DNA of 64,000 nucleotides from CAVOOW01 sp963697675 (lineage in GTDB: Bacteria > Actinomycetota > Actinomycetes > JACCUZ01). Below are positions 1-7,546 of the stretch, in pieces. Below the pieces are notes generated by a model that had not been told where the DNA came from, ran no database searches, and was given only the letters and a program-made list of their open reading frames with translations. Position numbers and translations under genes: made by a program. The stretch lies in NCBI GenBank assembly GCA_963697675.1, contig CAVOOW010000006.1, forward strand, positions 1,426,001-1,490,000, written 5' to 3'. The first letter of the stretch is position 1. Each line of letters opens with the position of its first letter.

Positions 1-1003
1 CGCCCTCGATCTCCTCGATCGCGGTCGGGAAGACGACGTTCGCCACGGTGCCGTTGATCTCCTCGTCGGTCTCGGGCACCATCAGCGGCTTGCTCGTCCG
101 AGCGATCACCTTGGAGGGGTCGTTCGCGTCGAGGATCATCGCGCCCGCTGCGTACTCGGCCTTCATCGCCGTCGGATCCCAGCCCTTGGGGATATAGCCG
201 GTGACGCCGTGATGGATGAGCAGCCAGCCCTCGTCGACCCTGATCGGCGGCGGGCCCGCTCCGATCTTGAGCTCCTCGAACTCGAACTCGGGCAGCGCCA
301 CGAGCCGGTGCTGGCCCAGCTGGACCAGCGAGCGCAGATCTGCCTCGACGGCGTCGGCCGGCGCGTAGGAGATCCAGATGCCGGGGCGGTCGTCCGTGAC
401 TCCGGCGGGGAGATAGGTCGTCTCCCCGTCGCGGAACCAGCCGAGGTCCCACATCGGCCGGTGCAACATCGCATAGCTGCGACGGCCGTCGGGCGCGATG
501 ACCGGCTCGGGGAAGAAGACCGCGTCCTTGTTCGGGAACAGCCCGAGGTCCGTGTCGAGCTCGGGCTGGTAGCCGTACTGCACCGGTCCGAGCCGTCGCC
601 AGTGCGTCAGGTCGTCCGAGACGGCAAGTGCCAGGCGAGGCCCGAGCGGTCCGTAGGCGACGTAGGTCATCACCGTCATGCCCAGGCTTGGTACGTAGGT
701 CGTCCTCGGGTCCTCGACACCGGAGTGGTCGGCACCTCGTTCCCAGCCTGCGTCAGGCGCGAACACGACACCCTTGCGCGTCACGCCGACCGGAACGCCC
801 TGGCGCAGCTCGATCTCGGCGAGACCGACTCGCGAGACGTTGCCCTTCGACACCATGCGTGGCAACAGATGCAGGGTGCCGTCCGGCGTGTGGCCGGTGG
901 CCGGGTTGAGGACGCCTTCGGCTTCCTGGGGGTCAGTCGGGTCAGGCGTCATGATCACGCCAACGCGCGTGAGGGTGTAGGGGACAGTGGTGCTGATAGT
1001 CAC
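1..1003 (-). CDS. GH130-family mannoside phosphorylase, 3' end outside window
   Basis: The reverse strand from a GTG at 1003 reads as a glycoside hydrolase family 130 protein with no stop before the window edge, so at least 334 residues are present and the C-terminus is missing. Visible family features are an N-terminal N-P-A-T run followed by 'VEDPRTTYV', then 'FPNKDAVFFPEPV' and 'HRPMWDLGWF', and further on 'GWLLIHHGVTG'. GH130 enzymes phosphorolyse or hydrolyse beta-mannosides in the cytoplasm. It lies 7 bp after the permease gene, last in the sugar operon, so it probably processes the imported oligosaccharide. The exact substrate is inference; beta-1,4-mannooligosaccharide or mannosyl-glucose would be usual. 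Confidence 0.85.
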   Translation of the reverse strand, partial: MTISTTVPYTLTRVGVIMTPDPTDPQEAEGVLNPATGHTPDGTLHLLPRMVSKGNVSRVGLAEIELRQGVPVGVTRKGVVFAPDAGWERGADHSGVEDPRTTYVPSLGMTVMTYVAYGPLGPRLALAVSDDLTHWRRLGPVQYGYQPELDTDLGLFPNKDAVFFPEPVIAPDGRRSYAMLHRPMWDLGWFRDGETTYLPAGVTDDRPGIWISYAPADAVEADLRSLVQLGQHRLVALPEFEFEELKIGAGPPPIRVDEGWLLIHHGVTGYIPKGWDPTAMKAEYAAGAMILDANDPSKVIARTSKPLMVPETDEEINGTVANVVFPTAIEEIEG

Positions 1004-1010
1004 GTAGATC

Positions 1011-1922
1011 TCAACCCTTCACGCCGGAGCCGATGTCACTGTTGTTGAAGTGCCGCTGGAAGATGACGAACAGCGCCACCGCAGGGGCGGCCAGCACGAC
1101 AGCACCCGCGAACATGGCGCCATAGGGGTTCGAGGCTCGTGAGGCAACGTTGCTCATGTAGTTGGCCAGGCTGACCGCAAGCGGTTGCATGTCGGCCTGC
1201 TTGGTGACGAGGAACGGCCACAGGAACTCGTTCCACGGGCCGATGAAGGTGAGCAGGATCGCGGTGAGAACCGCTGGCCGGACAAGGGGCAGTGCGATCG
1301 AGCGCAGGATGCGCATCTCGCTCGCGCCGTCGATCATGGCAGCGTCGAACAGCTCCTGCGGCAGCTGTATGAAGAACTGCCGGAAGATGAAGACAGCGGT
1401 CGTGTTGATCGCGTACGGAAGGATGATCCCCAGGTAGCTGTCGGCGAGGCCGTAGCTGCGCACGATGAGCACGTAGAGCGGGATCATCAGCAGCTGGAAC
1501 GGCACGACCTGCACCAGGATCATGGCGCTGAACACCGTTCCCCGACCACGGAAATGCAGTCGAGCGAGGGCGTAGCCCGCAAGCAGCCCGAAGACCACCG
1601 TGCCCAGGATCACGCCTGCGGTGAAGATGCCGGAGTTGAGAAGTGACCGGCCGAGATTGATCCGTTCGTTGATCTGGCTGTAGTTCTGTGTCGTCAGGCC
1701 GCCGTGCGGGATGACGCCGGCAAGCGACGTGTCCGGCTCGGCCTGGAAAGAGCCGACGATCATGTAGTAGAAGGGAAACAGGAACAGCAGCGCGCCCAGC
1801 CCCAGCACGAGGGCGCGCAGGGCGCCCAGGACCCGGCTGCCGTGGCGCTGCCTCGAGACCGTCACCGGAGGCAGCTCGGAGAGCTCTTCGTTCCAGGGAT
1901 CGCTGAGTGTCGTCCCGGCCAT
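1011..1922 (-). CDS. Carbohydrate ABC transporter permease (MalG-type)
   Basis: A 303-residue inner-membrane permease of the CUT1 sugar family. A hydrophilic N-terminus of about 30 residues precedes roughly six membrane segments, starting with 'LVLGLGALLFLFPFYY'. The cytoplasmic EAA loop that docks the ATPase is seen as 'ELFDAAMIDGASEMRI'. The C-terminus has the 'FQRHFNNSDIGSGVKG' type ending of MalG proteins. The gene starts one base after the preceding permease stop and ends 7 bp before the GH130 gene, so it is translationally tied into the operon. No ATPase gene is present in the operon; CUT1 importers in actinomycetes usually share an MsiK-type ATPase encoded elsewhere. Confidence 0.93.
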   Translation of the reverse strand: MAGTTLSDPWNEELSELPPVTVSRQRHGSRVLGALRALVLGLGALLFLFPFYYMIVGSFQAEPDTSLAGVIPHGGLTTQNYSQINERINLGRSLLNSGIFTAGVILGTVVFGLLAGYALARLHFRGRGTVFSAMILVQVVPFQLLMIPLYVLIVRSYGLADSYLGIILPYAINTTAVFIFRQFFIQLPQELFDAAMIDGASEMRILRSIALPLVRPAVLTAILLTFIGPWNEFLWPFLVTKQADMQPLAVSLANYMSNVASRASNPYGAMFAGAVVLAAPAVALFVIFQRHFNNSDIGSGVKG

Positions 1923-1923
1923 G

Positions 1924-2880
1924 TCAGTCCCTCTCCAGCACGTACTTGTTGACCAGGGAGATGACCATCACGCCGAGCACCAGGATCACGCCGATCGCGG
2001 CCGCGACATCCGGGTTCTGCTGCTGGATGCCCTTTTGGTAGATGAGCAGCACGGGTGAGGTCGACGCGCCGTCCGGGCCGCCGCCGTTCGTGAGCAGGTA
2101 GGGCTCGGTGAACAGGTTCGCTCCGGTGATGATCGCGAGGATGACGACCAGCGTCGTCGCCGACTTGACCCCGGGCACCGTCACGGACCAGAAGCTGCGC
2201 CAGGCGTTGGCACCGTCCATCGATGCAGCCTCGTATAGCTCCTTGGGGACGTTCTGCAGCGCGGCGAGATAGAGCAGGATGAAGAAGCCCAGCTGTTTCC
2301 ACGCCACGAAGATCGCAATGCTGGGCATGGCCAACTTGGCGTTGACCAGCCACGAGGGGTTGGGCGCCAGGGGGCCGAGCATGTTGTTCACCAAACCGTC
2401 GCCGCTGAACAGGAACAGCCAGACGGCGACGACGGCCACGCTGGCCGTCACGTAGGGCACGTAGAACGAGACGCGCAGGAAGGTGCGCGCGTGGACCGCG
2501 CGGTTGAGCGCGACCGCGAGCACGAGCGCCAAGACGACGGTCAGCGGGACGTTGATGACGAGGAAGACACCGACGTTGCGGAACGACTGCAAAACGGCGG
2601 GATCGCTCAGTGCCGTCTTGTAGTTGTCGAGGCCGACGAACGGTCGCGGCACCGAGATGCCGGGAGCCGTGAAGAAGTAGTCGTGGAAGCTGATCCACAC
2701 CGCAAGGACGAGGGGGTAGGCGAAGATCGTGACGAGGAACAGCACGTAGGGGGCTACGAAGAGCATCCCGATCGGGTGACGGCCGGTGAGGGCCGTCACC
2801 CGGCTCCGTCGCCGCTTACGCGACGACGGAGCCGGGTTCGTTGCCCGGCCGGTGCCTGGCGACGTGGTGATCGATGACAT
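1924..2880 (-). CDS. Carbohydrate ABC transporter permease (MalF-type)
   Basis: A 318-residue membrane protein of the CUT1 MalF/UgpA type. A basic N-terminal tail (SSRKRRRSR) is followed by the first membrane segment 'LFVAPYVLFLVTIFAYP', a periplasmic 'GLDNYKTALSDPAVLQSF' stretch typical of the family, and the EAA loop 'ELYEAASMDGANAW'. It sits 7 bp after the binding-protein gene and one base before the second permease. The two permeases form the heterodimeric channel for the substrate delivered by the lipoprotein encoded upstream. Confidence 0.93.
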   Translation of the reverse strand: MSSITTSPGTGRATNPAPSSRKRRRSRVTALTGRHPIGMLFVAPYVLFLVTIFAYPLVLAVWISFHDYFFTAPGISVPRPFVGLDNYKTALSDPAVLQSFRNVGVFLVINVPLTVVLALVLAVALNRAVHARTFLRVSFYVPYVTASVAVVAVWLFLFSGDGLVNNMLGPLAPNPSWLVNAKLAMPSIAIFVAWKQLGFFILLYLAALQNVPKELYEAASMDGANAWRSFWSVTVPGVKSATTLVVILAIITGANLFTEPYLLTNGGGPDGASTSPVLLIYQKGIQQQNPDVAAAIGVILVLGVMVISLVNKYVLERD

Positions 2881-2887
2881 GTCTGCC

Positions 2888-4189
2888 TCAGGACTGCGCA
2901 GCGAGTTCGTCGATCTTCTTGGCCGCGGCCGTCATGGACTCGTCCACCGGAGCCTTCGCGAAGATGACCGACTTCGTCCACTCGTCGCGGAATGCCTGCC
3001 AGATCTCGATGGAGCTGGACACGTTGGGCACCTCGACGGTGCGCGCCGCCTGCGCGGCGAACAGCTTGTAGTCCGGGTTCTTGGCGAAATAGTCCGGGTA
3101 GGCGGTCGGCAGGTCGGTGCGCAGCGGCATCTGGCCGGTTGCCTCTAGCAGCTTTCCGTCCTGCTCCTTGCTGGTGGCGAACTTCGTGACGGCCCAGGCT
3201 GTGCCCTGTGCCTTGCACGAGGAGTAGATCGCGACGTTCTTGGCGTCGGAGAAGGTGCTGATCTGGTCGGCCGACTTCCCGGTCGAGGTCGGCACCGGAG
3301 CGACGCCCCAGTTGACCTTGCCCTTGTAGACGGCGACGGCCCACGGTCCGACGATCGACATGGCTGCCTTGCTGTCGGCGAACGAGTCACCGTTGTACTT
3401 CTCGTTCGGCGCGAGCTTCTCGGCATACAGGGTGCTCCAGAACTTCGCGACCGACTGGCCCGCGGGGTCGTCGAAGGTCGCCTTGCCGTCCTCGACCAGC
3501 TGCTTGCCACCGCTCTCGGCGGCGTACAGCGGGTAGAAGTCGAACCAGGACTGGAAGAACTCGCTCGTCGGCGCCGGGTAGATCGCAGCGGGTGCAGCCC
3601 CGCTCTTGACGATCTTGCGGCTGGTCGCGAGGAACTCGTCGTACGTCGCGAGTGGCGGGTTCGCCGGGTCGACGCCGGCCTTCTTCATGATGTCCTTGTT
3701 GTAGAAGATCATGACAGGGTTGGACTTCCACGGGATCTGATAGTGCTTGCCGTCCGCGGACTTGTACTGGTCGAGCGTGGCGCCCGAGCGCGCCTTGAGA
3801 TAGTCGACGGCTCCCTTGAAATTCTCGAGGGGCACGAGCCCACCCTGCTTCTGGAACTGCGGCACTGCCGCAGGCGCAGTGTTGAAGATGAGACAGGGGG
3901 CGTTGCCTGCGGTGATGGCGGCGCCGATGACCTCTTCCGAGCTCTTGCCGGCAGGGATCTCCTGGGCGGTGATCTTTTCCTTCGGGTGCGCTGCGTTCCA
4001 GGAGGCGACCATCGCCTTGCCCCAGCCGAGCTCTTCGGTGTTGTTCGAGAGCCAGATCTTGATGGGACCGCGAACGGTCGACGCGTCGCTCGCAGCAGTT
4101 CCCCCGCCCGAGCTTCCGCCGCAGGCGCTGAGCAGTCCGAGTCCGACGACCAGCGTTGCCGCCGGCAGTGTGCGCGAGAGGCGCTTCAT
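2888..4189 (-). CDS. Sugar ABC transporter substrate-binding lipoprotein
   Basis: A 433-residue extracytoplasmic solute-binding protein of family 1 (MalE-like). The N-terminus is a lipoprotein signal: basic MKRLSR, a hydrophobic core and the lipobox LSAC with the lipidated cysteine at residue 23, followed by a GGSSGGG linker. Family features are 'IKIWLSNNTEELGWG', 'FYNKDIMKKAGVDP' and 'AAMSIVGPWAV'. The start ATG overlaps the stop of the LacI gene in the form ATGA, which suggests translational coupling of regulator and binding protein. It captures the oligosaccharide at the cell surface for the two permeases downstream. Confidence 0.93.
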   Translation of the reverse strand: MKRLSRTLPAATLVVGLGLLSACGGSSGGGTAASDASTVRGPIKIWLSNNTEELGWGKAMVASWNAAHPKEKITAQEIPAGKSSEEVIGAAITAGNAPCLIFNTAPAAVPQFQKQGGLVPLENFKGAVDYLKARSGATLDQYKSADGKHYQIPWKSNPVMIFYNKDIMKKAGVDPANPPLATYDEFLATSRKIVKSGAAPAAIYPAPTSEFFQSWFDFYPLYAAESGGKQLVEDGKATFDDPAGQSVAKFWSTLYAEKLAPNEKYNGDSFADSKAAMSIVGPWAVAVYKGKVNWGVAPVPTSTGKSADQISTFSDAKNVAIYSSCKAQGTAWAVTKFATSKEQDGKLLEATGQMPLRTDLPTAYPDYFAKNPDYKLFAAQAARTVEVPNVSSSIEIWQAFRDEWTKSVIFAKAPVDESMTAAAKKIDELAAQS

Positions 4190-5403
4190 GCTTTCTCCGA
4201 TTCTGTGCGTTGAGTTTTCGGGCGTTGAGATTTCGGGCGTTGAGTAGTGGGAGGAGCCGGGTTGTGGGTCGGTGGGCTTTCAGTCGAAGGAGTCGTACGG
4301 CGTCGCGCGACTCGGCGCGGTGCCTTGGTCTCGGGCGGAGGTCCGCAGCTGTCCCGCAGGATGAGCTCCGCCGGAGGCAGCTCGACGTGGATGACCGGGG
4401 GTCGCGTGCGCGAGCGACCGGACCGCTGCCGGGGCGCGGCAGCCGCCTCGATCACGTCGAGCAACAGCTGGGCGGCAGCGGCGCCCCACCCGAGTGGGTC
4501 GGAACGCACGGTGGTCAGGGCCGGGTTGAGGTGGCGCGCGAGCTCGGTGTCGTCGAACCCGGTCACGGACAGCTGGCCGGGCACCGACACTCCGCGTGAA
4601 GCTGCGACGGACATGCCGGCGATGGCCATGATGTCGTTGGCGTAGACGATCGCTGTCGGCGGCTCTGCGAGGTCGAGCAGGGCGGCGGTCGCGGTCGCTC
4701 CGCCGGAGGCCGTGAAGTCGGCGGTGACGGCCAGCGTGGCCGGCAAGTCCGCCTCGTGCATGACCGCGCGCCAGGCAGCCTGGCGGGCGTCACCGTGCAC
4801 GAACTGCGCCGGGCCGGCGACGTTGGCGATGCGGCGGTGCCCGAGCCCGATGAGGTGGCGCACTGCGGCGGCGACACCGGGGCGGTCGTCGAGGCTCACC
4901 GATGCCAGCTGGCTGTTCGGCATCCGGCCGATCGTCACGGCGGGCAGACCGAGCTCGGCGAGCACCTTGGGTCGGGGGTCGTCGACGCGCAGGTCGGAGA
5001 GGAACACCCCGTCGACGCGCCGGTCGGCGGCGAGCCGGCGGTAGCCGTCCAGCTCGGCGTCGGCGGTGGGCGGCACCTGCAGCACCAGAGCATGGCCCCG
5101 ACCGGAGAGCACGGTCTCGATGCCGGCGATGAACGGAGAGAAGAAGGGGTCGGCGCCGAGCAGCTCCGGCTCGCGCGCCACGACCAGGCCGACCGCGAGC
5201 GCCCGCTGGGTCGACAGCGATCGCGCGGACGCGTTGGGCGTCCAGCCGAGCTCGTCCGCGGCGGCCAGGATCCGGGCCCGGGTGGCATCCGCGACGCCGG
5301 GGCGACCGTTGAGCGCGAAGGAGACCGCACCCTTCGACACCTGCGCGGCCCGCGCCACGTCGTCGATCGTCGTCCGGCGAACGGGCGACTCGGGGGTGGA
5401 CAT
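4186..5403 (-). CDS. LacI-family transcriptional regulator with long C-terminal tail
   Basis: 405 residues. Residues 11-60 hold the LacI helix-turn-helix and hinge ('TIDDVARAAQVSKGAVSFAL', 'GVADATRARI'), followed by the periplasmic-binding-protein-like ligand domain with 'GFDDTELARHLNPALTTV'. The canonical LacI C-terminus 'ELILRDSCGPP' is reached at about residue 350. A further 55-residue basic, Pro/Thr-rich tail follows, ending in a period-5 QRPKS/QRPKT/QRTES repeat, and is not part of the family. It is the first gene of the sugar operon and probably represses it and itself through the palindrome just upstream; sugar-released repression is inferred from the family. Confidence 0.92.
   Translation of the reverse strand: MSTPESPVRRTTIDDVARAAQVSKGAVSFALNGRPGVADATRARILAAADELGWTPNASARSLSTQRALAVGLVVAREPELLGADPFFSPFIAGIETVLSGRGHALVLQVPPTADAELDGYRRLAADRRVDGVFLSDLRVDDPRPKVLAELGLPAVTIGRMPNSQLASVSLDDRPGVAAAVRHLIGLGHRRIANVAGPAQFVHGDARQAAWRAVMHEADLPATLAVTADFTASGGATATAALLDLAEPPTAIVYANDIMAIAGMSVAASRGVSVPGQLSVTGFDDTELARHLNPALTTVRSDPLGWGAAAAQLLLDVIEAAAAPRQRSGRSRTRPPVIHVELPPAELILRDSCGPPPETKAPRRVARRRTTPSTESPPTHNPAPPTTQRPKSQRPKTQRTESEKA
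4208..4252. repeat. 15-bp tandem repeat inside the lacI 3' end
   Basis: Two full and one partial copies of the unit CGTTGAGNTTTCGGG lie head to tail. On the coding strand they encode the period-5 QRPKS-like end of the regulator's extra tail. A copy-number change of one unit keeps the frame. Confidence 0.85.
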
Positions 5404-5412
5404 GATGGGTTA

Positions 5413-5426
5413 CTTAACCGGTTTAG
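5413..5426. promoter_or_regulatory. Probable LacI-family operator
   Basis: A 14-bp near-palindrome, CTTAACCGGTTTAG (12 of 14 positions symmetric), centred on CG as LacI-family operators are. It lies 10 bp upstream of the lacI start codon. A weaker arm pair, TAGTT-N4-AACTA, lies immediately beside it. Binding by the adjacent regulator is inference. Confidence 0.6.
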
Positions 5427-5582
5427 TAGTTCTTAAACTATTTACCCGGAAAGAGCCCAATTCGTTATCTTCGCCGCTGGTGACAGCGGCTGGCAGGCGC
5501 GTGTGCGTCTCCTGGCAGGTCGGCACTGCACTCTGTCGAGCAGCGGACACCCAGCTGATCAACAGAACAGACAGAGGCCACC

Positions 5583-6598
5583 ATGACGTACGCATTCGAG
5601 GCCACCGGTCTCGTCAAGCGGTTCGGCAGCACCCTTGCCCTCGACGGAGTCGACCTGGCGGCGCGGCAGGGCACCGTGCTCGGAGTCCTCGGCCCCAACG
5701 GCGCGGGCAAGACGACCGCCGTACGCATCCTGGCCACCTTGCTGCGCCCCGACGGGGGGCACGCCACGGTCGGTGGCCTCGACGTCGTCAAGGACGCCGC
5801 TCTGGTGCGCCGCGAGATCGGGCTCACGGGGCAGTACGCGTCGGTCGACGAGACCCTCACCGGCACCGAGAACCTCGTGCTCATCGGCCGGTTGCTCGAC
5901 CTGCCGCGCGGCGACGCGAAGGCCCGGGCCCGCGAGCTGCTCGCGCAGTTCGACCTCGACGAGGCGGCTGACCGGCTGGCGAAGACCTACTCCGGAGGCA
6001 TGCGGCGCCGCCTCGACCTCGCGGCCAGCCTGGTCGGCCGCCCGTCGGTGCTCTACCTCGACGAGCCCACGACGGGCCTCGACCCGGTCAAGCGTGAGGA
6101 CGTCTGGGCGATGGTGCGCGACCTGGCCGCCGACGGTGTGACGGTCCTGCTCACCACGCAGTATCTCGACGAGGCCGACGCCCTGGCCGACGAAATCTCG
6201 GTCATCGGCCACGGTCGGGTCATCGCACACGGAACGCCTGCCGAGCTCAAGCAGATCGTCGGCGGCCAGTCCATCACCGTGCGCCCCGCCGACCCGTCGC
6301 AGGTCGATGCGGTCGCGGCGATCCTGTCCACGGTGTCCGGCCGACCGGCCACCTCACCGGGCCGAGGCGTCGTCACCGTGCCGGTTGCCTCCGCCGAGCC
6401 GTTCGCCGACGTCGTGCGCCGCCTCGCCGAGGCGGGCATCACCGCTCGGAGCTGTCTCTGCACCTGCCCAGCCTCGACGAGGTCTTCTTCACTCTCACCG
6501 GCCCCACCGACGCCGCCGACGGTCCCGGCAGCGCCGACGAACCACCCGGCCCGGACCCGACCGACCGCACTGACACGAAAGCGATGGCCACCCGATGA
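5583..6598 (+). CDS. ABC exporter ATPase, DrrA-like (one frameshift)
   Basis: An ATP-binding subunit of the daunorubicin-resistance (DrrA) type. It has Walker A 'GPNGAGKTTAVR', signature 'YSGGMRRRLDLAASL', Walker B 'VLYLDEPTTGLDP' and the H-loop region 'LTTQYLDEADALAD'. The reading frame is intact to 'AEAGITAR' (about base 6447) and then continues in the next frame as 'ELSLHLPSLDEVFFTLTG', the usual C-terminus. One base is missing at about 6448. With one base restored the product is 338 residues and its TGA overlaps the ATG of the permease gene (ATGA). It would power export with the downstream permease; the substrate is unknown. Confidence 0.85.
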
Positions 6599-7399
6599 CC
6601 ACCCTCGATCTGGCGCCCGCGCGCCCCGGTGCCGGCCCGCTGCCCGCCCCCGTCCGGCACAGCCTTTCGCTGGCCTGGCGCACCCTGCTCAGGATCAAGC
6701 GCACGCCGGAACAGCTGCTCGACGTGACGCTGCAGCCGCCCATCTTCATCATTCTGTTCGTCTACGTCTTCGGTGGTGCGATCGCCGGAACGCAGCACGA
6801 CTACCTGCAATACGTGTTGCCGTCGTTGATGGTGCAGACGGTGATCTTCGCGCACGATCGCCATCGGCTCCAATCTCAACGACGACATCAAGAACGGCGT
6901 CTTCGACCGCTTCCGGAGCCTGCCGATCTCGCGATCCGCGCCACTGGTCGGCGCTGTGTTCGGCGACGTGATCCGCTATTCGATCGCGATCATCGTCACT
7001 CTGGCGTTCGGCATGGCGCTCGGCTTCCGGGTCAGCACCAACCCCTTGGAGGCGCTCGCCGCCTGCCTGCTGACACTGGGCTTCGCCCTCTGCCTGTGCT
7101 GGGTCTCCATCTTCCTCGGCATGCTGGTCCGCGAGTCGGGTGCCGTGCAGGGCCTCGGGTTCCTGTTCCTGTTCCCGCTGACCTTCGGCTCGACCACGTT
7201 CGTGAAGGCCGAGACGATGCCGAGCTGGCTGCAGGCGTGGGTGAACGTCAACCCGATCACGCACCTCAACGAGGCCGTACGCAACCTGATGATCGGCGGC
7301 CCGGTCGCTGGTCCCGTCGCCTGGAGCATCGGCTGGGCGCTGCTGTTCCTCGTCATCTTCGCCCCGCTCGCCGTCCGCGCCTACCGCCGCAAAGCCTGA
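6595..7399 (+). CDS. ABC-2 type exporter permease, DrrB-like (one frameshift)
   Basis: This is the membrane partner of the preceding ATPase. The N-terminal part 'SLAWRTLLRIKRTPEQLLD' and the first membrane segment 'PPIFIILFVYVFGGAIAG' are in the first frame up to 'MVQTVIFA'. The rest ('SNLNDDIKNGVFDRFRSL' to 'VIFAPLAVRAYRRKA') is in the next frame. One extra base lies at about 6853. The corrected product is 267 residues with six membrane segments, standard for DrrB. The opposite signs of the indels in this gene and its partner, both in GC-rich runs, look more like sequencing error than joint decay. Confidence 0.82.
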
Positions 7400-7405
7400 C
7401 GCGAC

Positions 7406-7435
7406 CCTTCAAAGTCGATCATGCAGTAAGCGACA
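7406..7435 (+). repeat. Dispersed intergenic repeat, copy A
   Basis: CTTC-AA-AGTCGATCATGCAGTAAG-CGACA, seven bases after the drrB-like stop codon. Shares the TCGATCATGCAG core with the copies at 7468, 59211, 60087 and 60144. Confidence 0.75.
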
Positions 7436-7467
7436 CCGTCGGCATACCTGCAGGTCAGCGGCCCGTA

Positions 7468-7497
7468 ATTCCAAGTCGATCATGCAGGTAGCTGACG
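7468..7497 (+). repeat. Dispersed intergenic repeat, copy B
   Basis: Second copy in the same intergenic gap and the same orientation: TTCC-AAGTCGATCATGCAGGTAG-CTGACG. It ends about 50 bp before the 3' end of the convergent AfsR-like gene. Confidence 0.72.
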
Positions 7498-7546
7498 CGT
7501 GTCTAACTTCAGCCGTGCCGCCACGGGGCTCAGGTGGGAGCGCGGC

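Noticed and set aside
209..1048. Long plus-strand open frame opposite the GH130 gene
   Set aside because: It has no protein-family features and an Arg/Asp/Val-heavy composition typical of antisense high-GC frames; the minus strand reads as GH130.
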